A stretch of 64,000 nucleotides of DNA, from assembly GCF_963457605.1 (NCBI RefSeq), contig NZ_OY735139.1:1764501-1828500 (forward strand). The letters run 5' to 3'. The number at the start of each line of letters is the position of its first letter. Within the stretch, counting starts at the first letter, position 1. This DNA comes from an uncultured Gellertiella sp. (lineage in GTDB: Bacteria > Pseudomonadota > Alphaproteobacteria > Rhizobiales > Rhizobiaceae). Shown in pieces: positions 51,273 to 63,334 of this stretch. The position numbers were made by a program, and so were the translations under genes. Under the pieces are notes generated by a model. The model was not told the origin of the DNA. It saw only the letters and a program-made list of their open reading frames with translations, and did no database searches.

Positions 51273-51689
51273 TCAAAGCAGATCCTGCAGCATCGGGATC
51301 AGCGGCTCGTCGGCGGGCGGCATCGCGTAGTCGCGAAGGGCTTGCGGTCGCACCCATTTCAGCGCCTGACCCTCCACCCCCCGCGGCGTGCCCTCGAAGC
51401 GGCGGCAGACATAAAGCGGCATAAGCAGATGAAAATCGGGATAGGCGTGGCTTGCAAAGGTGAGCGGCGCCAGGCAGGCAATCCTGGTCTCGATACCAAG
51501 CTCCTCGCGCAATTCGCGCACCAGGGTTTCCTCCGGCGTTTCTCCCGCCTCGACCTTGCCGCCGGGAAATTCCCAAAGACCTGCCATCGACTTGCCCTCT
51601 GGCCGCTGCGCCAGCAGGATGCGGCCATCGGCATCAATCAGCGCACAGGCCGCAACAAGCACGATTTTCCGGGCGATCTCAGCGCTCAT
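51273..51689 (-). CDS. mutT: MutT-type Nudix hydrolase, 8-oxo-dGTP diphosphatase
   Basis: The 138-residue protein contains a full Nudix box, GGKVEAGETPEETLVRELRE followed by ELG. The preceding substrate region is VAACALIDADGRILLAQRPE, with the AGLWEFPGGK segment typical of MutT. It sanitises oxidised nucleotides. Its start overlaps the GNAT gene stop by four bases, so it is cotranslated with the genes from argJ downstream. Confidence 0.93.
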   Translation of the reverse strand: MSAEIARKIVLVAACALIDADGRILLAQRPEGKSMAGLWEFPGGKVEAGETPEETLVRELREELGIETRIACLAPLTFASHAYPDFHLLMPLYVCRRFEGTPRGVEGQALKWVRPQALRDYAMPPADEPLIPMLQDLL

Positions 51690-52465
51690 GACCTTGCTTC
51701 CCGCCAGTAGTGATATTGATAGGCTTGCGAGAAACCGAAATTGCGGTAAAGCGCAAGGGCGGGCAGATTGTCGGCGGCGACCTGCAGCCAGGCAAGCTTT
51801 GCGCCGCGCAGCCGCGCCCAGCGGAGGGCTGCGCTCAGCAGCTCCGTCCCCACGCCATTGCGACGCGCCTCGCCTGCCACCGCCAGCGCCTGAATGCCGG
51901 CAAGGTCATTGTCCTGCACGCAGAGCACCACCGCCTCGGGGCCGGTAACCAGGTCTTCCTTCAGGAAATAGCCCGATACCGCCCGGATCTGCCCGAGGAT
52001 ATCGACAAGCACCTCGCGATTTTCCGTGCCGCTCGCGCCAAGCGCCATGCAGGCATCGGCAAAACGCGCCATGGCCTGGGTCGGCAGGTGATCCATCGTG
52101 TCGGGAAGCGACGCGGTGTCCAGATCCAGCGTCAGCACCGACACGGTCTCGAACCTCTCCCAGCCGTGATGTTGCAGGTAATCCATCAGCCTGGGCGACG
52201 CGAGCGGCGACTGCCGGATCGTCAGCACCTTGCCAGCCGCGCGAAACAGATGATCTGCCTTTTCCAGCCGTTCGGCAATGTCCTTGCTGTCGGAAGGGTC
52301 GAGCGGCACGACGGCATTCAAACGCTTCGACGCATGGCCCGGGGTCAGTCGGACCTGCCAGCTGCCGTCGTAATGCACGGAACGGGCAGGCCAGGCGCGA
52401 AAGCCGACGGCTTCCAGCCGCCGGACCAGAGGAAGATTATGCGGAACCGAAGGCATGGCCATCAT
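51686..52465 (-). CDS. GNAT-family N-acetyltransferase
   Basis: The 259-residue protein has a C-terminal GNAT domain with the acetyl-CoA loop VAGEARRNGVGTELLSAAL and the closing ALALYRNFGFSQAYQYHYW. The N-terminal half is a second, degenerate GNAT-like region. It lies nine bases after argJ and overlaps mutT, an arrangement I recall from other rhizobia. The substrate is unknown. Confidence 0.88.
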   Translation of the reverse strand: MMAMPSVPHNLPLVRRLEAVGFRAWPARSVHYDGSWQVRLTPGHASKRLNAVVPLDPSDSKDIAERLEKADHLFRAAGKVLTIRQSPLASPRLMDYLQHHGWERFETVSVLTLDLDTASLPDTMDHLPTQAMARFADACMALGASGTENREVLVDILGQIRAVSGYFLKEDLVTGPEAVVLCVQDNDLAGIQALAVAGEARRNGVGTELLSAALRWARLRGAKLAWLQVAADNLPALALYRNFGFSQAYQYHYWREARS

Positions 52466-52473
52466 GGTGTCGA

Positions 52474-53715
52474 TCAGCTCCGGTAGTCACCGTTGATGGC
52501 GACATAGTCCTTGGTGAGGTCGCAGGTCCAGACCGTCGCCCGCCCGTCGCCAAGCCCGAGATCGACGCGCACCGGGATATCTTCCCGCTGCATCACGGCA
52601 GTTGCAGCGTCTTCGGAATAGCCGGGGTCACGCGCACCGTCGACGGCCACGCGGACATCGCCGAACCAGATCGCCAGCCGGTCGCGGTCAGCCAGTTCAC
52701 CCGCCTTGCCAACGGCCATGACGATGCGGCCCCAGTTGGCATCCTCGCCTGCGACAGCGGTCTTGACCAGCGGCGAATTGGCAATCGACAGCGCGATCAC
52801 CTTGGCGGCCCTGTCGTTCTCGGCTCCGGTCACGGTCACTTCCACCATCTTGCGGGCACCCTCGCCGTCGCGTACCACCTGCAAGGCCAGATCCTTGAGG
52901 AGCGCATTCAGCGCCTGGCGGAAGTCTTCCAGCCGGAGATCACCGGCGTCATCGACCGGCTTCTGTCCCCGGTCACCGGCAGCCCCGGTTGCAAACAGCA
53001 TCAGCGTATCGGACGTGGACGTGTCGCTGTCGACGGTCACGGCATTGAAGGTGGTGCCGACGCCTGCGGAGAGGAGCGCCTGCAGGGCAGCAGGCGCAAT
53101 GGCGGCATCGGTGGCGACAAAGGACAGCATGGTTGCCATGTCGGGCGCAATCATGCCTGCACCCTTGGCAATGCCGTTGATCGTCACGGTCACGCCATCG
53201 ATTTCGGCGCTGCGCGTCGCGACCTTGGGATAGGTATCCGTGGTCATGATCGCTTTGGCCGCCTCCAGCCAGAAATCGCCGGTCCCGCGACCTGCCATGT
53301 CACCGAGAACGCCTGCAAATTTCGTCGCGTCCAGCGGCTCGCCGATGACGCCGGTCGAGGCGAGATAGACTTCGCTCTCGAGGCAGCCGACGGCTTCTGC
53401 CGCGGAACGTGCCGTCAGTTCGGTCGCCGCCCTGCCCTTCTGGCCGGTAAAGGCATTGGCATTGCCGGAATTGACCACGACGGCGCGCGCCACGCCGTGC
53501 GCAAGGTTCTTCCGGCAGAAATCAACCGGCGCGGACGGGCATTTCGAACGGGTGAAAACGCCCGCAACCGCCGCCGGGCGGTCGAACACCATCATCAGCA
53601 CATCGGTGCGGTTCCTGTATTTTATTCCGGCAGAGGCCGTCGCCATGCGCAGACCCTGGATCTCGGGCATCTCGGGGTAGGATTTCGGGGCAAGCGGCGA
53701 AACGGATCCGGACAT
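52474..53715 (-). CDS. argJ: bifunctional ornithine acetyltransferase / N-acetylglutamate synthase
   Basis: The 413-residue enzyme recycles the acetyl group in arginine synthesis. It is made as one chain that self-cleaves before Thr in [20 protein letters not shown] to give alpha and beta chains. Other signatures are [15 protein letters not shown] and [16 protein letters not shown] lies about 8 bases before the ATG at 53715; a longer frame to 53823 crosses a terminator and is rejected. It heads the argJ-GNAT-mutT run. Confidence 0.96.
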
Positions 53716-53810
53716 CGTTGTTTCCTGAGGGGGTTGGCGGTCGTCACATGTGGAAGGCAATTTTCCATGCCCCGGCCCGCAGCGCTTCCATTGCCACCGG
53801 CCAGATGGCA

Positions 53811-53839
53811 GAAAGGCCCGCACGACAGGCGGGCCTTTC
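53811..53839 (-). terminator. terminator between the parvulin gene and argJ
   Basis: GAAAGGCCCGC (53811-53821) pairs perfectly over 11 bp with GCGGGCCTTTC (53829-53839) around a 7-nt loop. It ends the upstream isomerase transcript on the minus strand, 18 bases after that stop codon. Confidence 0.8.
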
Positions 53840-53856
53840 CGGTCAGTCTTCAGGCA

Positions 53857-54708
53857 TTACTGCTTCTTGTTGGCTTCTTCGTAGCCCTTGCGCAGTGTCT
53901 CGTCGAGGATCTGGACGCCCTGGACTTCGCGCGCCTTGGCGAGCAGTTCAAGATACTTGTCGCGCATCACGAGGTTGCGGATCTGCGGCTGGACCTGTTC
54001 GAAGGCCGGCGGCGGCGCATCGCGGCGGTCTTCAAGCTTGATGACGTGATAGCCGAAATCGGTCTTGACGGGGGTCTTGGTATAGGCACCCCTTTCGAGC
54101 GCGAAAGCCGCAGCTTCGAATTCCTTGACCATCCGGCCCTTGCCGAAATAGCCGAGATCGCCACCTTCCGACTTGTTCGGATCGGTCGACTTTTGCTTGG
54201 CGAGTTCCGCAAAGTCCTTGCCTGCATCCAGCTCGGCGATGATCGCCTTGGCTTCTGCCTCGGTCTTGACCAGGATATGGCGGGCGCGCACCTCTTCCTG
54301 CTTCGGCAGGGCGGCGATTTCCTTGTCGTAACGGGCCTTGATCTCGTCCGCCGTCACCACATCGACCACGTGCTTCTTGAAATAGGCACCGTGCAGCTCG
54401 CGGTCGGTAAGGTAACGCATGCGGGCCTTGAAATCCTCGGCCTCGTCAAGTTTCTCGGCGGCAGCATCCTTGGCGAACAGCTTGATGTCGATGGCACCGG
54501 AAAGGGCTGCGACGCGCTTCTGGTCGTCCGGCAGCTGGGCGAGCTGCGGATCGAGATTGGCAACGGCCACATCAAGCTCGGACTGGTGGATTTCGAGATC
54601 GCCAACCTTGGCGACAACAGGATCGGGCTTGTCGGCAGCAAAGCCATGGGCGGCAAGCCCGAGAACAGCTGCGAGAGTAAGGGTGGCAAGTCTGTTGTAA
54701 CGCGGCAT
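53857..54708 (-). CDS. periplasmic parvulin-type peptidyl-prolyl isomerase
   Basis: The 283-residue protein has a Sec signal peptide (YNRLATLTLAAVLGLAAHGF, cleavage near FA-ADK), an N-terminal chaperone helix region and a parvulin domain. The domain reads EVRARHILVKTEAEAKAIIA, then EGGDLGYFGKGRMVKEFEAA and TDFGYHVIKLED. It assists folding of secreted and outer membrane proteins, similar to PpiC/PrsA/SurA. It is divergent from secA, a fitting neighbour for an export chaperone. Confidence 0.93.
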   Translation of the reverse strand: MPRYNRLATLTLAAVLGLAAHGFAADKPDPVVAKVGDLEIHQSELDVAVANLDPQLAQLPDDQKRVAALSGAIDIKLFAKDAAAEKLDEAEDFKARMRYLTDRELHGAYFKKHVVDVVTADEIKARYDKEIAALPKQEEVRARHILVKTEAEAKAIIAELDAGKDFAELAKQKSTDPNKSEGGDLGYFGKGRMVKEFEAAAFALERGAYTKTPVKTDFGYHVIKLEDRRDAPPPAFEQVQPQIRNLVMRDKYLELLAKAREVQGVQILDETLRKGYEEANKKQ

Positions 54709-54950
54709 GGAATAAAACCCTTCGGAATGAACCGGCTTAACTATTCTTCCTGAATCAGGCCGGAAAGCGTGCTGACCACCACATTGTGGCCATTCTGGTA
54801 CGGCCTATCCGTTGACATCAATCGACCCCCCTCTTATCTGTCACGCAACCTCGCGTCCAGATACGTTTCCGGGCGTTTTGTGCCTTCGCAGCTGTTTTTC
54901 AGACAGGCAGGCGCAGCCGCCGACGGACCAGATACAGAAAGGACCATTTG

Positions 54951-57665
<2,715 letters not shown>

Positions 57666-57694
57666 ACCTGCACGCGACTGAAGACGATCCGGAC

Positions 57695-57726
57695 CCTCCC
57701 CGCCGACCCCGCCGGGGAGGTTTTTT
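57695..57726 (+). terminator. Rho-independent terminator after secA
   Basis: CCTCCCCG (57695-57702) pairs with CGGGGAGG (57713-57720) and is followed by six T. Confidence 0.9.
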
Positions 57727-57891
57727 GTCGGGCCGCGTCCATTGGCAATGCGCTTTGGCGGCGGCAGGCCTTCCCGCAAATAAACAGCTGGCGGGCGTCC
57801 GGGGCGGCGGGCGACTGCACCGTTTCTTAACTGTAATCAGCCAAGACTGTTCCCTGTTATTCCCCAAGCCCCCGGGTCTTGTGAATTGATC

Positions 57892-59307
57892 ATGGCATTC
57901 CTCGAAACGGCCGAAAAAGCGCTGCCGCTCGCCCTCAGGCCACGGGCGGGTGTCCTGCTGCGCCAGCTTGCCACCATCCTGACCGACCGGGGTGAACATG
58001 CCATTGCCCAGCGCATGGCGCTGATTGCCTTTGTCATCCGCATTGTCAGTGCTGCCATCGCCTTCCTGTCGCAAATCATCCAGGCACGGATCATGGGCGA
58101 GTTCGAATATGGCATATTCGTCTTCGTCTGGGTGCTGACCATCCTGATCGGCAACATGTCCTGTCTCGGTTTCCATTCGGTGGTGCTGCGCTTCCTGCCG
58201 CAATACCGGACCGAGGGTGCCCATGGGGCACTGTTCGGCATCGCCGTGACGGCGCGGATCTTCTCGATGGGACTGGCCACCCTCGTCGCCATCGCGGGGC
58301 TCGTCGCGCTCTATCTGCTCGGCTCCCGAATCGAGACTTATTACATCATACCGGTCTTCCTGGCGCTGTTCATCCTGCCGATGATTGCACTCGGCGACGT
58401 GCTCGATGGCACGGCGCGCGCCAATACCTGGGCGGTGACCGCGTTGTCGCCGACCTTTATCATCCGCCCGACACTGATCCTCGTCTTCATGCTGCTCGCG
58501 GTAGAGGCGGGGTATCCGAAAACGGCGGTGACCGCGATGCTGGCCTCGATGCTGGCGACCTATGTGACCAGCATCGGCCAATTGCTGACGGTTGCAACCC
58601 GCATGCGCCGCCGCTACCCCCGGAGCGTCCGGCAATATGATTTCCTGCCCTGGCTGAAGGTGGCACTGCCGATCTTCTTCATCGAAGGTTTCGGCTATCT
58701 CTTGACCAATTCCGATGTGGTGATCGTCGGTTTCTATCTCGATCCAAAGGAGGTCGGGATCTATTTTGCCGCCACCAAGACCATGGCACTGGTGCAATTC
58801 GTGTTTTTCTCGGTAAAGGCTGCCGCCGCCCCCCGCTTCTCGACGCTGGTTGCCGAGGATGACCGGATCGGTCTTGCCCGTTTTGCCGGCGAAATGGCCC
58901 GATGGGGCTTCTGGCCGTCGCTTGGCGTCGGTGCCATCATGCTGATTGTGGGACATTTTCTGCTGTCGCTGTTCGGTCCGGCCTTTACCGTCGGCTATCC
59001 GCTGATGGGAATCCTGTTTTGCGGCTATCTCGCCAAGTCCAGCGTCGGTCCGGGCGAAGTTCTTTTGACCATGGCGGGAAAACAGCGGCTTTGCGCCTTG
59101 CTTTATGCGGTGGCGCTGCTTACCAATCTCAGCCTGAACATGGTATTGATACCATATCTTGGATTGAAGGGCGCAGCCATGGCTGCTGCAGGTGCTATGA
59201 TGGTGGAGGCGCTCATGCTCCATGTGGCCGTCCGGCGTACTCTGGGGATCGTGCTGTTCGTCTTTGCCGATCCGATGCCGCGCCTTGTCTCCGGGAAGGC
59301 GTGCTGA
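57892..59307 (+). CDS. polysaccharide flippase (MOP superfamily, Wzx/RfbX-like)
   Basis: The 471-residue integral membrane protein has about 12-14 predicted helices and the N-terminal pattern FLSQIIQARIMGEFEYGIFV of oligosaccharide and lipopolysaccharide flippases. It also contains NSDVVIVGFYLDPKEVGIYF, a well-conserved segment of the family. It likely moves lipid-linked glycans across the inner membrane. The next gene, two bases after its stop, is a BcsL-type acetyltransferase pseudogene, suggesting a surface polysaccharide function for the pair. Confidence 0.88.
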   Translation: MAFLETAEKALPLALRPRAGVLLRQLATILTDRGEHAIAQRMALIAFVIRIVSAAIAFLSQIIQARIMGEFEYGIFVFVWVLTILIGNMSCLGFHSVVLRFLPQYRTEGAHGALFGIAVTARIFSMGLATLVAIAGLVALYLLGSRIETYYIIPVFLALFILPMIALGDVLDGTARANTWAVTALSPTFIIRPTLILVFMLLAVEAGYPKTAVTAMLASMLATYVTSIGQLLTVATRMRRRYPRSVRQYDFLPWLKVALPIFFIEGFGYLLTNSDVVIVGFYLDPKEVGIYFAATKTMALVQFVFFSVKAAAAPRFSTLVAEDDRIGLARFAGEMARWGFWPSLGVGAIMLIVGHFLLSLFGPAFTVGYPLMGILFCGYLAKSSVGPGEVLLTMAGKQRLCALLYAVALLTNLSLNMVLIPYLGLKGAAMAAAGAMMVEALMLHVAVRRTLGIVLFVFADPMPRLVSGKAC

Positions 59308-59309
59308 CC

Positions 59310-60586
59310 ATGGCCCATCCCCCACCCTTCTCGCTTGAGACTCCTGACAGTTCGGCCAATCGCCTGCTCGGCGAAATCGCCGATGTCAATCCCACCGTGC
59401 CCCTGCCGGAGCTCAGGTTACCCGCACGCAGTGCCGGTCAGGAATTCTGCCTTTACCCAGCCCGCTCCGGCTATGAGCTGCAGGAGGAAATGGACCGGCT
59501 CAGCAACAGGGCGATGGAGCCGAATGTCTTTTTCACCGGACGGTTTCTGGCCCCGGCCATGCCGCGGCTGGAAGACCGCCAGATCCGCATCGGCATCCTG
59601 CGCAATACCGACCATGGCCGCAACCGCGCCCGTGTCCTGCTGCCGTTTTCGGTCGAAAAGCCCGGCTTCTCGCTCGGCGCATCGATCATGCGCGTCTGGG
59701 CAAATGACTATGGCCCGCTTGGCACGCCGCTGGTCGACGCCGAAAATGCGGCGGAATCGCTCGACAGCCTGTTCGATGTCATGGCCCGGCCCGAAGCCAT
59801 GCTGCCTGAGGTCATGGTGCTGCCCGATATCCGTCTGAAGGGCAATTTCGCGGCGCTGGCAAAGGCCGTGGCGCTCAGCCGGAACCTGCCGGTCGGAGTG
59901 ACCAATCCCTATCAGCGGCCGATGCTGGAAAGTTACGACGATGGTCCGACCTATCTGAAGGCCAGCATTTCGTCTCACCACCTGCATGAAATGCGCCGCC
60001 AGCGCAATCAACTGGCCGGACTTGGCACACTCACCTATGACGTCGCCCGCCAGCCCGGCGATGTCAGGGTGCGGATGGAAGAATTTCTGGCGCTCGAGGC
60101 CCGTGGCTGGAAGGGCGTCAAGCGCACCGCCATGGTCGTCGACCGCTACCGCGCCGCTTTTGCCCGCGAGGCCATCTCCAATCTGGCGGCCTCCGACAGC
60201 GTGCGCGTCCACGCGCTGGACCTGAACGGCAAGGCGATCGCCTCCCTTGTGGTCTTCATCGTTTCCGGCGAAGCCTATACCTGGAAGACAGCCTATGACG
60301 AGGCCTATGCCGCTATTCGCCGGGCAAGCTGCTGATGGAAAACCTGACGGAATGGCATCTTGACGACGCCAATATCGTGCGCACCGACAGCTGCGCCATT
60401 CCCGACCACCCGATCATGAGCCGCTTCTGGCGGGAGCGGGAAGACATGGGCACCCTGATCATCGGGCTTCGCCAGAACAGCGACCGTGACGTGCGCCAGG
60501 TCTCCGCGCAGTTGCATCTCTACCGCAACACCCGCAACATGGCGCGCAAACTGCGCGAAAAGATCCTGTCGCTCGCCGGACGCTGA
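59310..60586 (+). pseudogene. BcsL/CelD-type GNAT acetyltransferase with a frameshift
   Basis: The first frame (59310-60335) begins MAHPPPFSLETPDSSANRLL and carries most of a GNAT domain of the cellulose-biosynthesis BcsL/CelD type (EEFLALEARGWKGVKRTAMV). After TAYDEAYA it goes out of frame and stops. The other frame, from about 60312, continues the domain as RYSPGKLLMENLTEWHLDDA and on to 60586. Adding one C at about 60311 would restore a single protein of roughly 425 residues. The gene is therefore a recent pseudogene or contains a sequencing error. It follows the flippase by two bases. Confidence 0.85.
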
Positions 60587-60610
60587 TCCCGGAGATTACA
60601 CTCTGCAAGA

Positions 60611-61735
60611 TCAGGCGATCCGTGTCGCTTTCAGCCGGTCTTCATCCAGCACGACGCCGAGCCCGGGAGCTTCTCCGAGTTCCAGCCAGCCATCGCGATG
60701 GGCGAGCGGCGACAGCATCGGATAATCGCGCCGCGCTTCCGACCATTCCGGATTGTCATAGGGATATTCGAGGAAGGGTGCATCGCCCGCCCCTGCCGTC
60801 AGATGCGCATTGGCGAGCACGCCGATGCCATTGGTCCAGCTATGCGGGGTAAAGGTGACGCCCGCCTCGCGCGCCTGAAAGGCAAGCCTGCGGCAGCCAG
60901 TGATGCCGCCGACCAGCGCCACATCCGGCTGGATCACGTCGAATGCCCGCTCCTCGATGATATCTCGGAACTCGTAGAGTTCGCGGGTCATCTCGCCACC
61001 GGCAATGCGGATATCGGTATTCTCCTTCAGCGCCTTCATGCCCTTGCGGTCGGAGCGGTGCAGCGGCTCCTCCATCCAGTAGATGCCAAGTTTTTCCAGC
61101 TCGCGCGCCACCGTCAGCGCATCCTTGTAGGTCCAGGACAGATTGGTGTCCCAGGGCATCCGCCAGCCCTGATTGCAATCCACCATCAGCTCCAGCCGGT
61201 CACCGACGCGGGCGCGCACCGCCTCCAGCGCCCTGACGTCGTCCCGCCAGCCATTGCGGCCGCCGAGTGACGAGGTGAAGCGCACCTTCATCGCCGGAAA
61301 ACCTTCGGCGATATAGCGCTCGGCCTGATCGGCCATGGCGGAGGGATCACGCAGCACACCCGAGGATGCATAGAGGCGCACCCGGTCAGCCCGACCGCCC
61401 AGCATCCGCCAGACCGGCTCGCCGGTGATCTTGCCCGCGAGATCCCAGAGCGCCAGATCCATCGGCCAGCAGCGGCCATAGTGGAAATTGATGTGGGAGA
61501 GCACCTCGTAATGCCGCTCGAGATGGCGGGGGTCCTCGCCAATGAACAGGTCCTCATGGCCTTCGAACCCCTTCATCAGGTCGCCCGAGCCGATTCCTTC
61601 CCGGCCCTCGTCATCGCGCACCCGGACGATGGTGGCATCGAAATGCCGGCGCGGACGGCCATCCCAGCTCGCCTTGAAGGCGGGCTCGAGGGGCAGGCGA
61701 TGGTGGGTGATTTCGATTGCGGTGATCTTGCTCAT
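60611..61735 (-). CDS. enolase-superfamily dehydratase (mandelate racemase/muconate lactonizing group)
   Basis: The 374-residue protein begins MSKITAIEITHHRLPLEPAF and has the capping domain and TIM barrel of the group. Visible active-site elements are the Lys in FPAMKVRF, metal-ligand acids in LMVDCNQGW, WMEEPLH and AGGEMTREL, the Asp in QPDVALVGG, and the His in TPHSWTNG. It probably dehydrates a sugar acid, but the substrate cannot be fixed. Its start at 61735 lies about 40 bases after the aldehyde dehydrogenase stop, in one operon. Confidence 0.9.
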   Translation of the reverse strand: MSKITAIEITHHRLPLEPAFKASWDGRPRRHFDATIVRVRDDEGREGIGSGDLMKGFEGHEDLFIGEDPRHLERHYEVLSHINFHYGRCWPMDLALWDLAGKITGEPVWRMLGGRADRVRLYASSGVLRDPSAMADQAERYIAEGFPAMKVRFTSSLGGRNGWRDDVRALEAVRARVGDRLELMVDCNQGWRMPWDTNLSWTYKDALTVARELEKLGIYWMEEPLHRSDRKGMKALKENTDIRIAGGEMTRELYEFRDIIEERAFDVIQPDVALVGGITGCRRLAFQAREAGVTFTPHSWTNGIGVLANAHLTAGAGDAPFLEYPYDNPEWSEARRDYPMLSPLAHRDGWLELGEAPGLGVVLDEDRLKATRIA

Positions 61736-61775
61736 GGCATCCCGTTTCCGGCTTTCAACGTGGTAGGGCTGGCGC

Positions 61776-63272
61776 TCAGCTGAATTGCTGCCAGATGGTC
61801 TTGTAGTCGCAATATTTGTCGACCGCATGCACCGACCGGTCGCGGCCAAAGCCCGATTGCTTGAAGCCGCCGAAGGGCGTGGCGAAATTCGACATGTCAT
61901 AGGTGTTGATCCAGACCGTGCCGGCATGGATAGCCTCCGACATCCGGTGGGCGCGGTCCATGTCGCGGGTGAAGACGGCACCCGCCAGCCCGTAGATCGT
62001 GTCATTGGCCAGCCGCAACGCCTCTTCCTCGGTCTCGAAGGGGATCGACACCAGCACCGGGCCGAAGATCTCCTGCCGGGCGATCCGCATGTCATTGCTG
62101 GCATCGACGAAGACGCCGGGCGAGACATAGTAGCCGCCGGTCTCCGCCAGCACCCGTTCCGCCCCGAAGGCGCGGCGCGCGCCCTCCCGCTCGCCATCCG
62201 AGATCATCGACAGGACCTTGTTCATGTGGCCCTCCTCGATCAGCGCGCCGATGGCAGAACCGGGCTCGAAGGGATGGTCGAGCGTGATGGTCCGGGAGAC
62301 CTGCTCGATCTTGTCAATCAGCGCATCCTGCACCGAGCGGTGCACCAGCAGCCGGGTCGATGCATGGCAGGTTTCACCGGAATTGTAGAAGCAGCCCCAG
62401 GCCGCAGCCGAGGCGGCGGCATCGAGATCGGCATCCTCGAACACCACCAGCGGCGACTTGCCGCCGAGCTCCAGCGCCACCCGCTTCAGGTTCGACTGCG
62501 CGGCATAGCCCATGATCAGCTTGCCGACCTCGGTCGAACCGGTAAAGGCGATCATGTCGACGTCAGGATGGAGCGCCAGCGGCTTGCCGGTCTCCTCGCC
62601 GTACCCGACCACGACATTGAAGACACCGGCAGGCAGGCCCGCCTCGATGGCGAGGCTCGCAAGCTTCAGCGCCGAGAGCGACGACTGTTCGGCGGGCTTC
62701 AGCACGACCGAATTGCCCGCCGCCAGCGCCGGTCCGAGCTTCCAGCCATCGATGATCATCGGATAGTTCCAGGGCGTGATCGCCCCGATGACGCCGAGCG
62801 GCACCTTGCGCACCAGAGCCCGCGCCTTCGGCCCGGTCGGGGCGATCTCGTCATACATCTTGTCGATCATTTCGGCATAGAACTGGATGCCATCGGCGCA
62901 GAGGCGGACATCGACGGTCAGTGACGCCAGGACCGGCTTGCCGACATCGAGCGTTTCCAGCAGGGCGAGTTCCTCGCCATGGGCGCGGATGAGGTCGGCC
63001 CATTTCAGCATGATCTTCTTGCGCGCCAGAGGCTCCATGTGCCGCCAGGCCCCGCTTTCAAACGCCCGGCGGGCGGAGGCAACGGCGGCGTCGATATCGG
63101 CGGCGGTGCCGCGCGACAGGATCGCCCCCGGCCTGCCATCCATCGGGCGCGGGCGCGAGAAGGTGTCACCGGAGACCGAGGCGCGGGCCGCACCCTCGAT
63201 GAAATGACGGCCTTCGGGCACCAGCCCGGCTTCGAGCTTTTCCCAATAGGCGCGGCTATGGTTCTGGGTCAT
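61776..63272 (-). CDS. NAD(P)-dependent aldehyde dehydrogenase
   Basis: The 498-residue enzyme has the full aldehyde dehydrogenase active site: Glu in VALELGGKSPLVVFED, Cys in NSGETCHASTRL, and the cofactor-binding IAFTGSTEVGKLIMG, with TPWNYPM near the N-terminal third. Residues resemble the betaine-aldehyde or gamma-glutamyl-aminobutyraldehyde branch. With the flanking dehydratase and alcohol dehydrogenase it likely oxidises an aldehyde intermediate of a carbohydrate or alcohol pathway. It begins 62 bases after the alcohol dehydrogenase stop. Confidence 0.93.
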   Translation of the reverse strand: MTQNHSRAYWEKLEAGLVPEGRHFIEGAARASVSGDTFSRPRPMDGRPGAILSRGTAADIDAAVASARRAFESGAWRHMEPLARKKIMLKWADLIRAHGEELALLETLDVGKPVLASLTVDVRLCADGIQFYAEMIDKMYDEIAPTGPKARALVRKVPLGVIGAITPWNYPMIIDGWKLGPALAAGNSVVLKPAEQSSLSALKLASLAIEAGLPAGVFNVVVGYGEETGKPLALHPDVDMIAFTGSTEVGKLIMGYAAQSNLKRVALELGGKSPLVVFEDADLDAAASAAAWGCFYNSGETCHASTRLLVHRSVQDALIDKIEQVSRTITLDHPFEPGSAIGALIEEGHMNKVLSMISDGEREGARRAFGAERVLAETGGYYVSPGVFVDASNDMRIARQEIFGPVLVSIPFETEEEALRLANDTIYGLAGAVFTRDMDRAHRMSEAIHAGTVWINTYDMSNFATPFGGFKQSGFGRDRSVHAVDKYCDYKTIWQQFS

Positions 63273-63334
63273 CTGAGGCTCCTGGATAAAAAGACCGCCA
63301 GCCCGCTGCAGCGTGGCGTGACGGCAAAATGGGT

